In this document: positions 8,877-17,352 of the stretch, one piece after another
Layout of the letters: every line of letters starts with the position of its first letter
Numbering within the stretch: the first letter of the stretch is position 1
Source of the DNA: Clostridiales bacterium UBA1234
GTDB lineage: Bacteria; Bacillota; Clostridia; TANB77; UBA1234
Direction: 5' to 3'
Assembly: GCA_002308995.1 (NCBI GenBank)
Contig: DBWQ01000003.1
Coordinates: forward strand, 47,625 to 103,515
DNA: 55,891 nucleotides
Made by a program: the position numbers and the translations under genes
Notes under the pieces: generated by a model
Seen by the model: only the letters and a program-made list of their open reading frames with translations
Databases searched by the model: none
What the model was told of the DNA's origin: nothing

Positions 8877-9488
8877 TTGTCAAAAGTAGTAAGAGCATTT
8901 TTGGTGGGTGTTGTTTTTATTGCGGGACTATCTGTAGGAATGTATTATGGGATGGATCGTCAAGAAGAACCAATCGTGGAAGTCCCCAAGCCAGTAGATT
9001 CTGTGCAAGATATCGTGCTAAAAAAAGTGCAAAGTGTCACAGTTGAGGAACCAACCACAGAAAAAATAGAGGCGATTTCTAAAGTAGATAGAATTTCTCC
9101 GTATGCCAAAATGATCATTGAAAAGGAGTACACGAAATGTGGACATCGCACAGTGAACGTATTAGAAGTTCCCAAAGAACTGGTAAATCTTACTAAAGAA
9201 GAACTTAAAGAAAAGTATACTGGTTGGGAAGTGAAATCTTTTTCTCCACAAGAATTTACCTTATTTCGTTATATTGACGCCAATTGTGAAGACCATTTTG
9301 TTTTAAAGGAAGAAGGCGGTTATGTTGCTGTTTATAATGAGGTAACAGAGGAAGTTAATAATCTTGTGAAGAAAACTGAAATTTTGGTGGAGGACTTACG
9401 AGAAGAGGATAAACATGATTTAGAAGAAGGAATCAAAATATTTGGTCAGGAACGATTAGAGGATGTGTTGGAAGAATGGGAAGTATAA
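8877..9488 (+). CDS. BofC-like sporulation protein
   Basis: 203 residues. An N-terminal membrane anchor (AFLVGVVFIAGLSVGMYYG) is followed by an extracytoplasmic domain resembling the BofC C-terminal domain: YTKCGHRTVNVLEVPKELV, LTKEELKEKYTGWEVKSFSP, and a C-terminal KIFGQERLEDVLEEWE. In Bacillus, BofC restrains SpoIVB in the intermembrane space and so delays sigma-K activation. The start is a TTG at 8877, with AAGGTGA six bases upstream; no in-frame ATG fits. It lies directly downstream of spoVB. The BofC assignment rests on pattern recognition. Confidence 0.65.
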   Translation: MSKVVRAFLVGVVFIAGLSVGMYYGMDRQEEPIVEVPKPVDSVQDIVLKKVQSVTVEEPTTEKIEAISKVDRISPYAKMIIEKEYTKCGHRTVNVLEVPKELVNLTKEELKEKYTGWEVKSFSPQEFTLFRYIDANCEDHFVLKEEGGYVAVYNEVTEEVNNLVKKTEILVEDLREEDKHDLEEGIKIFGQERLEDVLEEWEV

Positions 9489-9525
9489 AAAATTGCGGCA
9501 ACTATAGGCTGCCGCAATTTTTTTA
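9487..9525. terminator. Bidirectional terminator
   Basis: AAAAAATTGCGGCA / TGCCGCAATTTTTT between two convergent genes, with A and T runs on both sides. Confidence 0.88.
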
Positions 9526-11838
9526 TACTTTGATTGAAATCTTATCGTCTACAATGATAATGGAAGCATTTTCACTTGGTGCTAGTTCATTCTTTAATAG
9601 ACATTCTGCTAGTTCATTTTCAACATATTTTTGAATGGCGCGTCTTAAAGGTCTTGCTCCATACTTTGGTTCATACCCCTTTTGTAAGATATATTCTTTG
9701 ACTTCATCGGTAAAAGTAATATGAATATCCTTTTCTTCTAACTCAGCTGTAATCTCTTTCAACATTAAATCCACGATTTGCAATAATTCCTCACGATTTA
9801 ATTCGTGGAAAATAATTACTTCATCTACACGATTTAAAAACTCTGGTCTAAAGATTTGTTTAATAGCATTCATCACACGAGCATCAGACGCGGCAGTTTC
9901 GTCTTTTGTAAAACCAATGCCATTTGTGTTAAGATTGGAACCAGCATTGGAAGTCATGATGATAATGGTGTTTTCAAAATTCACCGTGCGTCCTTGTGAA
10001 TCGGTTAAACGACCGTCATCTAATACTTGTAGTAGAATATTAAATACATCATGATGGGCTTTCTCAATTTCATCAAATAATAAGATAGAATATGGATTGC
10101 GTCTTACCTTTTCCGTTAATTGACCTGCATCATCATACCCTACATACCCTGGAGGAGAACCAATTAGTTTTGAAACAGAATGACTCTCCATATATTCAGA
10201 CATATCAAAACGAATAATCGAATCTTCACTTCCAAAAAGTTCTGCAGCTAAGCATTTAGCAAGTTCTGTTTTACCAACACCAGTAGGACCTACAAACACG
10301 AATGATGGTGGACGTTTTTTGGTACGAAGTCCCGCACGATTTCTTCGAATAGCATTACATACAGAACTTACCGCATTATCTTGTCCAATTAAACGTGTAT
10401 GAATTTGCTCTTCTAAATGAAGAAGTTTTTGAGCTTCTGTTTCTGAAATTTTAGCGGCAGGAATTTTAGTCCATCCTTCAATGACCTTTGCAATATCATC
10501 AATGGTAAGTTCTAGCTCGATATTACCTTGAGATAGGTTAGCGATTTGATTTAATAGTGCCGTTTCTCTAGATTTTAAATTAGCGATTTTTTCGTAATCT
10601 GGTTCGCTATTTTGCGTGTCAATTAATTCTGCTTGTTCTTTTTCTGTTTGAATGTCCTCAAGTTCTTTTTTCAAAATTTCAAGCTCTACTAATACTTTAT
10701 TGGTAAGATTTAGTTTTGAGCATGCTTCATCTAATATATCAATGGCTTTATCAGGTAAAAATCTATCATGAATATATTTTTCTGACATAACCACAATTTG
10801 ACGAATTAATTCATCAGAAACTTTAACATGATGGTATGTTTCGTAGTATCCTTTGATTCCTTTCATAATCTCGATAGACTCTGCAATAGTAGGCTCCTCA
10901 ATGATAATTGGCTGAAATCTTCTTTCTAAGGCTGCATCTTTTTCGATGTGTTTTCTGTACTCTGCAAGAGTAGTGGTACCAATGACTTGAATATCGCCAT
11001 TCGAAAGAGCAGGTTTTAAAATATTGGCTGCATTCATGGTGTGTTCTGCATCGCCACCAGCACCCACTAAGTTATGGATTTCATCAAATACTAAAATAAT
11101 GTTTTGATTTTCTTTACATTCTTCAATAAGAGCCTTCATTCTTGCTTCAAATTGACCTCTAAACTGAGTTCCGGCAACCATCGCTGTCATATCCACTTGG
11201 TAGATTTCTTTATTCAAAAGTTTGGCAGGAACATCCCCACTGACAATACGAAGTGCTAAGCCTTGGGCAATTGCCGTTTTACCAACACCAGGTTCACCAA
11301 TTAATACAGGGTTATTTTTCGTACGTCTATTCAAAATTTGAATCATTCTTTCAAGTTCAGTTTCGCGTCCAATTAACTGATCAATCTCACCATTTTTAGC
11401 TTTTCTGGTAAGGTTAGTACCAAAGTTTTCCAATGTTTTTCTTTTTTTATCCTTTTTGTTAGATTCTTTTGTCTTAGTGGTTTTCGTTTCTTTTTCGGGA
11501 GTATCTTGGGAAGGATTGGCACCACCAAAGACATTGGAAATCATGGAGGCGAAAGGACTAGATTCTGGATCAATGCCCATTCCACCTAATTCTTCCATCA
11601 TCTCTTCAGGAAGTCCACCATTTTCGGAAATGGACTCAACAATTTCGTTAAACTGTTCGTTTAGATTTGCAATGTCATCATCAGAAGCGCCATACTGCTT
11701 CATCATAGAAGCAAGAGGATTGATGCCTCTGTCTTTGGCACACGACAAACAAAGCCCTTCTAAAGTAGGCTTACCATCAATAATTCTATTCACAAATACC
11801 ACGGCGGTATTCTTTTTACATACAGAACATAATGCCAT
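9523..11838 (-). CDS. clpE: ClpE-like AAA+ unfoldase with N-terminal zinc finger
   Basis: 771 residues. The N-terminus MALCSVCKKNTAVVFVNR...LCLSCAKDRGI holds two CxxC pairs, the zinc-binding module typical of ClpE rather than the Clp_N repeats of ClpC/ClpB. A charged linker (KETKTTKTKESNKK) leads to AAA domain 1 (GEPGVGKTAIAQ), a short UVR/coiled middle segment and AAA domain 2 (GPTGVGKTELAK, LLFDEIEKAH). GIGF after NAGSNLN fits the loop that docks on ClpP, so the likely partner is ClpP and the role protein quality control. AAAGGAG precedes the ATG. A strong sigma-A promoter is present; I see no CtsR-type repeat in it. Confidence 0.88.
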   Translation of the reverse strand: MALCSVCKKNTAVVFVNRIIDGKPTLEGLCLSCAKDRGINPLASMMKQYGASDDDIANLNEQFNEIVESISENGGLPEEMMEELGGMGIDPESSPFASMISNVFGGANPSQDTPEKETKTTKTKESNKKDKKRKTLENFGTNLTRKAKNGEIDQLIGRETELERMIQILNRRTKNNPVLIGEPGVGKTAIAQGLALRIVSGDVPAKLLNKEIYQVDMTAMVAGTQFRGQFEARMKALIEECKENQNIILVFDEIHNLVGAGGDAEHTMNAANILKPALSNGDIQVIGTTTLAEYRKHIEKDAALERRFQPIIIEEPTIAESIEIMKGIKGYYETYHHVKVSDELIRQIVVMSEKYIHDRFLPDKAIDILDEACSKLNLTNKVLVELEILKKELEDIQTEKEQAELIDTQNSEPDYEKIANLKSRETALLNQIANLSQGNIELELTIDDIAKVIEGWTKIPAAKISETEAQKLLHLEEQIHTRLIGQDNAVSSVCNAIRRNRAGLRTKKRPPSFVFVGPTGVGKTELAKCLAAELFGSEDSIIRFDMSEYMESHSVSKLIGSPPGYVGYDDAGQLTEKVRRNPYSILLFDEIEKAHHDVFNILLQVLDDGRLTDSQGRTVNFENTIIIMTSNAGSNLNTNGIGFTKDETAASDARVMNAIKQIFRPEFLNRVDEVIIFHELNREELLQIVDLMLKEITAELEEKDIHITFTDEVKEYILQKGYEPKYGARPLRRAIQKYVENELAECLLKNELAPSENASIIIVDDKISIKV

Positions 11839-11877
11839 ATTGGAATCTCCTTTGTTTTAAAATTTCATACACCTTAT

Positions 11878-11906
11878 ATCATAGCGCAAAGCCGTGAAAT
11901 TGTCAA
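11878..11906 (-). promoter_or_regulatory. Sigma-A promoter of clpE
   Basis: On the reverse strand: TTGACA (11901-11906), 17-base spacer, TATGAT (11878-11883), about 40 bases ahead of the start codon. Confidence 0.85.
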
Positions 11907-11991
11907 CTAATCCGACATTGACAGACCATCTTTCTTACCATATTTTTCTCATTTCAGAGTAGTCATTTTGGTAGCATTTTTATTTTTGATA

Positions 11992-12020
11992 TTGAATTTG
12001 GAAAAAAGGTTCGATATAAT
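11992..12020 (+). promoter_or_regulatory. Sigma-A promoter of thyX
   Basis: TTGAAT (11992-11997), 17-base spacer, TATAAT (12015-12020). Confidence 0.7.
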
Positions 12021-12079
12021 GTGTTAAAGTTTAAGACATTTTAGGAAATCTTTAAAAACTTTTTTTTGGAGGTGCTTTT

Positions 12080-13264
12080 ATGAAAGTCCAAGTAATTGGA
12101 TCTACAAATCCGGGCTTCGTGCTAGATAAAATGGAAGCAATGAAGCTTTCGGGAAGAGCAGCAGGCATTTGTTATATGCCGGATAGTTTTGATACTATTC
12201 AAAAAGAGCCTGAAGAAAAGACGTTAAAAAGAGCAAAGGGCACGCTTTCTTCTGGTCATCATAGCGTTTACGACCATGTTCAGTATAATCTCTTGCTGGT
12301 AGATATTCCTAAATTCTTAGCGATGATTTTGAACAATGAAGGAATCTATACTACATCAGAAAAGTCGGCAAGATACACTAAGATGAAGCCGACGGAAAAA
12401 GAGCTTGTGCTTTACAATAAGTGGTATGATATCTTGAAAAACGAAATTTCTGGTGCTTATCAGGAACGTTTTTTGGCATATTATAAGGACATGGTTAAGG
12501 CTGATAAAGCAATGGGAAAGCTTGCTGGGGAAAATGCGCGCTACATGATTTCTGTCTTTACCAATACCACCATGATGTATACGGTAAGTTTAAGACAGCT
12601 AAACTACATTCTTACTTTCTTTGAAGACTATATGGAAGGGGAAGAAGAAACGCCCTTTACACAAAGGGTGAAAGAAGCGATGAAAGCGTTTATTGAAGCT
12701 GTTCCAGAATGCATGAAAGTGGAAGGCTTGAATGCACGCGAAAAAGAAAGAAAGATAGCCATCTTTGATAGTCGAAAAAATCGCAGGGAGATTTTTTCAG
12801 AAGTATACTCCACTACCTATGAAGGAACCTTTGCACAGTACGCACAAGCACAGCGTCACAGAACTTTGGAATACCAGATGCGTCTTTTAGATACGCCAAA
12901 GTTCTACGTGCCGGAGCTTATCCGTGAGGATGAGGCGCTTTCTAAAGAGTGGCTTTCGGATATCGAATCTGTCAAGGATTTGTATCCGCAAGGAATGCTT
13001 ATTTCCATTCGCGAAAGAGGAACCTACGAAAAGTTTGTGCTTAAATGCAAAGAAAGGCTTTGCGGTGCGGCACAACTGGAGATTGCTCTTCAAACCAAAA
13101 AGACACTTGATAAGTACTTGAGCGAAGTAAAAGCAAATGGAGAAGAGGAGATTTATTCTTATCTTCTGAAATATGCCAAAGGTGCACGTTGTACCTTCCC
13201 AGGTTTTACATGCAAAAAGCCGTGCATGTGGGGGGCAAAAGATGCGTTAACGCGTAAAATCTAA
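12080..13264 (+). CDS. thyX: Double-domain FAD-dependent thymidylate synthase
   Basis: 394 residues, about twice the length of ordinary ThyX (dUMP to dTMP with FAD and methylene-tetrahydrofolate). Two ThyX-like halves are visible. The N-half has SSGHHSVYDHV and SEKSARY (93-99), matching the downstream part of the ThyX motif, but the place of RHR reads NNE. The C-half has AQAQRHRTLEYQMR, keeping RHR (259-261) but without the S-x-x-S-x-R-Y run. Complementary decay suggests one composite active site per fused pair. GGAGGTG precedes the ATG. The gene is monocistronic, ends at a perfect palindromic terminator, and no thyA is seen in the window. Confidence 0.85.
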   Translation: MKVQVIGSTNPGFVLDKMEAMKLSGRAAGICYMPDSFDTIQKEPEEKTLKRAKGTLSSGHHSVYDHVQYNLLLVDIPKFLAMILNNEGIYTTSEKSARYTKMKPTEKELVLYNKWYDILKNEISGAYQERFLAYYKDMVKADKAMGKLAGENARYMISVFTNTTMMYTVSLRQLNYILTFFEDYMEGEEETPFTQRVKEAMKAFIEAVPECMKVEGLNAREKERKIAIFDSRKNRREIFSEVYSTTYEGTFAQYAQAQRHRTLEYQMRLLDTPKFYVPELIREDEALSKEWLSDIESVKDLYPQGMLISIRERGTYEKFVLKCKERLCGAAQLEIALQTKKTLDKYLSEVKANGEEEIYSYLLKYAKGARCTFPGFTCKKPCMWGAKDALTRKI

Positions 13265-13270
13265 ATTACA

Positions 13271-13314
13271 AAAAACTCCGTCAAATAGGGACGTCCCTAT
13301 TTGACGGAGTTTTT
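13271..13314. terminator. Perfect 44-base palindromic bidirectional terminator
   Basis: AAAAACTCCGTCAAATAGGG-AC is followed by its exact reverse complement, with no loop bases beyond the centre (GGGAC|GTCCC). It serves convergent thyX and nth; the nth stop codon lies inside it. Confidence 0.92.
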
Positions 13315-13920
13315 GCAATATTGTTTTACCACGCATTCTTCACATTTGGGATTTCTAGCAGTACAAATCTCTCTGCCATGATAGACAAGTAGGTGATTCA
13401 TGAGTCTCCAATATTTTTTAGGAATCTTTTTTAATAAATCTTGCTCGACCTTGAAAGGGTCATCGTGTTTGGAAAGGCCAAGACGATTGGAAAGTCTTAA
13501 AGCGTGGGTATCCACAGCAATACCTTCACAATGATTAAATGCTTCTAGTAGAATCACATTAGCAGACTTGCGACCAATACCAGAAAGCGTTGTAAGTTCT
13601 TCCATGGTATGAGGTACATCACCACCAAAATTTTCGATGATTTGCTGAGAACACTCTTTAATATGTTTAGCTTTGTTTTTATAAAAACTAATCGACGAAA
13701 TCATTTTTTCAATTTGGTTTGTTTTCATCTTGGCAAAGCCTTCTGGGGTATTGACTTTTGAAAACATCTTTTTTGTAACGATATTGACTCTAGCATCGGT
13801 ACATTGAGCTGATAACATCACGGCAATGAGTAGTTCAAACGGCGTATGAAAATCAAGAGAGCCCTTTTCACCATCATAGCATGTGGATAATGTTTGTACC
13901 ATTTGCTCTGTTTTTGTCAT
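13297..13920 (-). CDS. nth: Endonuclease III (DNA glycosylase/AP lyase)
   Basis: About 207 residues. Removes oxidised pyrimidines in base excision repair and nicks the abasic site. It shows the helix-hairpin-helix LSGIGRKSANVIL with the catalytic Lys, the catalytic Asp in VDTHALRLSNRLGL, and a C-terminal 4Fe-4S cluster C-x6-C-x2-C-x5-C (CTARNPKCEECVVKQYC). The start is set at 13920 because AAAGG lies 8 bases upstream; an in-frame ATG three codons earlier abuts the ribosome site. Confidence 0.95.
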   Translation of the reverse strand: MTKTEQMVQTLSTCYDGEKGSLDFHTPFELLIAVMLSAQCTDARVNIVTKKMFSKVNTPEGFAKMKTNQIEKMISSISFYKNKAKHIKECSQQIIENFGGDVPHTMEELTTLSGIGRKSANVILLEAFNHCEGIAVDTHALRLSNRLGLSKHDDPFKVEQDLLKKIPKKYWRLMNHLLVYHGREICTARNPKCEECVVKQYCKNSVK

Positions 13921-14004
13921 TTTGATCATCCTTTCTGTAAGACAGGCACTTTACTTCATAATAGCACATACACTATACTAAATCAATGTGAAGAGGAGGT
14001 AGAA

Positions 14005-14152
14005 ATGATTTTTTTAAAGAAAACGCTTGCAGTTTGCATGGTTGGTTTTGGCCTTCGGTGTCCTTTTGGTGCTTCTACTTCCGGTAACTGGTTGGGTATT
14101 GGGAATTGGTTCGATTTTACTTATATTGGGGCTAGCTTGGCTATGTCGATAA
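14005..14152 (+). CDS. 48-residue membrane protein read through a CGGT +1 site
   Basis: An AGGAGG site precedes ATG 14005. The zero frame gives MIFLKKTLAVCMVGFGL, then CGG TGT. Staying in frame yields an unpromising polar tail. Skipping the C at 14056 gives GVLLVLLLPVTGWVLGIGSI and then LLILGLAWLCR, a coherent second hydrophobic span ending at TAA (14150-14152). The recoded product has two membrane helices joined by a PVTGW turn. It lies 36 bases upstream of spoVM and may be co-transcribed with it, suggesting a sporulation role by position only. No family recognised. Confidence 0.6.
14053..14059 (+). other. CGGT +1 recoding site in the spoVM-linked small gene
   Basis: CTT CGG TGT in the zero frame, CTT (C) GGT GTC CTT in the shifted frame. 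The hydrophobic pattern switches from the zero to the +1 frame exactly here. Confidence 0.65.
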
Positions 14153-14188
14153 AGTGAGAAAAAGACTTTTAGTGTAAGAGGTGAGAGG

Positions 14189-14278
14189 ATGAAGATTGTG
14201 GTATATAAGCCATCCAAATGGATGCAAAAGATTTTACGAAAGATTTTTGGCGTGAAAAAAATAGAGCAAAATGGTTAA
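14189..14278 (+). CDS. spoVM: SpoVM-like spore-coat anchoring peptide
   Basis: 29 residues, beginning MKIVVYKPSKWMQKILRKIF. Length and pattern (short beta-like start, then an amphipathic, lysine-rich helix) match SpoVM, the curvature-sensing peptide that anchors the SpoIVA basement layer on the forespore. GAGAGG precedes the ATG. Its position just upstream of rpmB and near recG mirrors the spoVM-rpmB-...-recG order of Bacillus, which supports the call for such a short gene. Confidence 0.7.
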   Translation: MKIVVYKPSKWMQKILRKIFGVKKIEQNG

Positions 14279-14283
14279 AAACA

Positions 14284-14312
14284 AAAAAATCCAGGATAAC
14301 CCTGGACTTTTT
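14284..14312. terminator. Bidirectional terminator between spoVM and rpmB
   Basis: AAAAATCCAGG / CCTGGACTTTTT hairpin in the convergent gap. Confidence 0.85.
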
Positions 14313-14326
14313 ATTTGTTTTTGATC

Positions 14327-14515
14327 TTAAACAGCTCTTTCAACTTTACCTGATTTTAGGCATCTAGAACAAACATTAATCTTCTTTGGAGAACCGTCTA
14401 CAACTGCTTTAACAGATCTAAGATTTGGTTTGAATGTTCTAGCAGATCTTCTATGTGAGTGACTTACTTGGTTTAAGAATACTTTTTCTTTTTCACAAAT
14501 TTCGCATTTTGCCAT
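14327..14515 (-). CDS. rpmB: 50S ribosomal protein L28
   Basis: 62 residues. MAKCEICEKEKVFLNQVSHSHRR with CxxC and a second CSRCLKSGKV pair: the zinc-binding form of L28, a large-subunit protein. An AGGAGG-type site (read on the reverse strand) precedes the start. It is on the opposite strand to spoVM and recG. Confidence 0.95.
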   Translation of the reverse strand: MAKCEICEKEKVFLNQVSHSHRRSARTFKPNLRSVKAVVDGSPKKINVCSRCLKSGKVERAV

Positions 14516-14703
14516 TTACAAGCACCTCCTTAGGCTTTTTTAAAATCGTTCTTTTCTATTTTAGCACAAACGTTTATTTTTGACAACCATTTTTTTGCTT
14601 TTTTGCTCTGTTGACAAGAACACACGTTTATGATACGATTTTTACGTGACAGATATTATTATAATCAAAATGATAAGGATGTCAAGTGTTTTGGAGGGCA
14701 TAT

Positions 14704-16750
14704 ATGGTAGATTTAGAGCAAGATGTTAGGTTTATTAAGGGAGTAGGCCCCAGTAGGGTAGAAATCTTAAAAAAACTCAATATCAGAACCTTAGAAGACT
14801 TAATCACCTATTTTCCGCGTGATTATGAAGATAGAAGTAAATATAAGCAAATTTGTGAGCTTCAAGATGGCGAAACTGCAGCGTTTAAGGCTGTGATACA
14901 GTCAAACATTACCGAAAACCGCATTCGAAAAGGCATGACAATCTATAAAGCCATTGCTTCGGATGGTACAGATAGTGTTTTGCTCACTTGGTTTAATCAA
15001 ACGTATATTAAAAAAATGCTAAAACCTCATGAAGAATACCTATTTTACGGAAAAGTGAAAGTAGGAATAGGTCGCAAAGAGGTTCAGTCTGCTATTTTCG
15101 AGCTTGAAAATGAGCATAAAAACATTGGTAAAATTGTGCCAATTTATCCACTAACAGAGGGAATTACAGGCAATGTGCTTCGCTCTATTATTCAAAATGG
15201 GGTAGAAACCGTTAAGGGAGAGCTTATCGAGGATTTGCCAGAAGAGATACTTCAAAAGTATCATTTATGGGGTATGAATGAAGCAATTCCAAAGATTCAC
15301 TTCCCAAACGATGCCTCAGATTTTGAACTTGCAAGATATCGTATTGCTTTTGAGGAACTATTCATTACCGAACTTGCTTTACTATCCATGAAAGAAAAAG
15401 GCAAAACAAAGGACGTTGGCATTCGTTTTTCTCAAAAAGGTAGAGTGGAAGAACTTTTGAAAAGTCTTCCTTATGAGTTAACAAGTGCTCAAATGCGTGT
15501 GTGGACTGAAATCTGTCATGATATGGAAAGCACAAAACCAATGAATCGTTTGGTACAAGGAGATGTAGGTTCCGGAAAAACAGTGGTAGCCACACTTGCC
15601 ATGCTAAAAGCTGTTGGCAATGGATATCAAGCGGCAATGATGGCTCCTACCGCAATTCTTGCCAAGCAGCACTATCTTCGGTATTTCAAAAATGCTAGCA
15701 CCATTTGGTATCCGCTGTGAGCTATTTACCAGTGATTTAACTAAAAAGCAAAAAGAAAAATTACATGAAGAATTAAAAAATGGGCAAATCGATATTGCGA
15801 TAGGTACACATGCTTTATTAGAAGAAAATGTCGAATTTCACAACGTGGGTGTGGTAGTAACCGATGAACAGCACCGTTTTGGTGTAAGGCAAAGAGGAAT
15901 TTTAACGGCTAAAGGCGAAATGACTGATACACTTGTCATGACAGCAACACCAATTCCACGTACTCTTGCCATTATTCTTTATGGTGATCTAGATATTTCT
16001 ATTATCGATGAACTCCCGCCGGGAAGACAAAAAATTGATACCTATGCTGTCAAAAAGAATATGGAGCAAAGAATTAACAGTTTTATCAAAAAAGAACTTG
16101 CTAGTGGAAGACAGGCCTACATTGTTTGTCCATTAGTAGAAGAATCTGAAAACTTTGATGCTAAGTCAGTTACAGAAATGTTCGAGTATTATCAAAAAGA
16201 ACTAAACGATTTTAGAGTAGCCATCTTGCATGGTAAAATGAAGCCTAAGGAAAAAGATCAAATTATGGAGCAGTTTAAAAGTGGTGAGATTCAGGCACTC
16301 ATTTCTACCACTGTCATTGAAGTTGGGGTTGATGTTCCCAACGCTACCCTTATGATTGTAGAAAATGCGGAACGATTTGGACTTGCACAGCTTCATCAGC
16401 TTCGTGGAAGAGTGGGAAGAGGGACGCATAAATCCTACTGTATTTTAAAATATGAATCCAATTCTGATGTGGTGAAACAGCGCATGGATATTATGCAAAA
16501 AAGTAGTGATGGATTTGTGATTTCTGAAAAGGATTTAGAGCTTCGTGGTCCTGGCGAATTTTTTGGTACAAAGCAACATGGAATTCCTGAGTTTAAAGTG
16601 GCAAATTTAATTACGGATATTCCTATTTTAAAACTAGCACAAGAAGCTTCCATAACTCTTTTAAAACAAGATCCTCTGATAGAAAAAGTAGAACACCAAG
16701 AACTTCGAAAAAAAATCGATCGATTGTTTGAAAAACAATTGCAATTGTAA
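14704..16750 (+). CDS. recG: ATP-dependent DNA helicase RecG, read through a CGGT +1 site
   Basis: RecG remodels stalled replication forks and branch-migrates Holliday junctions. The first segment has the wedge domain (FIKGVGPSRVEILKKLNI, FPRDYEDRS) and Walker A GDVGSGKTVVA, then PTAILAKQHYL, where the frame meets CGG TAT. Skipping the C at 15679 gives GISKMLAPFGIRCELFTSDL, then VVVTDEQHRFGVRQR, TATPIPRTLA and RGRVGRGTHKSYC. The product is 681 residues, normal for RecG; the unshifted reading stops at 15720, inside the motor domain. The ATG at 14704 follows GGAGGG; an earlier GTG is in frame but poorly placed. Confidence 0.92.
15676..15682 (+). other. CGGT +1 recoding site in recG
   Basis: CTT CGG TAT in the zero frame; CTT (C) GGT ATT TCA AAA ATG in the shifted frame. 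RecG similarity is continuous on both sides only with the shift. Confidence 0.88.
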
Positions 16751-16763
16751 ATAAGCTAAATAG

Positions 16764-17013
16764 AAAGAATGCACTTCTATGCCCTATAAGAGATTTTTAT
16801 ATCAAATCAAGCGACTTTCCGTAGTGAATTAGGAAACAAATAAAAGGATAAATTACAGCAGATGAATTTTTGCAAGGTCCTACCCGTGTACGGGAGTCTC
16901 CCTTTGCAAAAATTCTCCCTGCTGTTTGTTCCTTTTATATTGTTTCATTATGAACGAAGGCAGGAGCAAGATTTTGATATAAAAATCTAAAAAGGACAAG
17001 AAGTGCATTCTTT
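16764..17013. repeat. 250-base imperfect palindrome
   Basis: The ends AAAGAATGCACTTCT and AGAAGTGCATTCTTT are exact reverse complements. Inside, AGATTTTTATATCAAATC pairs with GATTTTGATATAAAAATCT, GGAAACAAATAAAAGGA with TCCTTTTATATTGTTTC, and GAATTTTTGCAA with TTGCAAAAATTC, up to an apical CCCGTGTACGGG. An asymmetric internal loop interrupts it. There is no coding potential. It fills the recG-DUF1540 gap and may be a MITE or a structured RNA. Confidence 0.85.
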
Positions 17014-17038
17014 TTAGGAAAAAAATATAAATTATAAA

Positions 17039-17197
17039 TTATTTTTCTTTGATATAAGAACCGCAACAAGTTTCTGCTTCTGGGGAACCATTATGGGCAA
17101 AAGCACATGGAGCTACTTGAATAGCAGATAGTGTGCATTTTTCATGTTCTTTACTATTAAACTTGCAACTACAAACACTACAATTGATTTTTGACAT
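17039..17197 (-). CDS. DUF1540-type small cysteine-rich protein
   Basis: 52 residues: MSKINCSVCSCKFNSKEHEK, then CTLSAIQVAPCAFAHNGS and a C-terminal CC pair. The Cys pattern (C-x2-C-x-C ... C ... C ... CC) and the CTLSAIQV phrase fit DUF1540 proteins, which probably bind metal; several are spore-associated, function unknown. An AGGAG site lies 8 bases upstream of the chosen ATG, the third of three consecutive ATG codons. Confidence 0.75.
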   Translation of the reverse strand: MSKINCSVCSCKFNSKEHEKCTLSAIQVAPCAFAHNGSPEAETCCGSYIKEK

Positions 17198-17352
17198 CAT
17201 CATCACTCCTATGAAAAAATTGCAAGAAGAATACTTGCAACAATATTTTGTGCGATAATCATTTGATTTATGCTAATTTCTTAAGCATGGGGATTCTTGA
17301 CAAACAGTAGTGTTGGTATATAATGATAAAGAGAAAGTATGGAGGTGTTTTC

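Noticed and set aside
11839..11960. CtsR operator at the clpE promoter
   Set aside because: The tandem heptads expected for CtsR (GGTCAAA-type) are not present; only a good sigma-A promoter is seen.
7264..16750. spoVB and recG as pseudogenes
   Set aside because: Apart from the single CGGT in each, the reading frames are intact, full length and keep all motifs.
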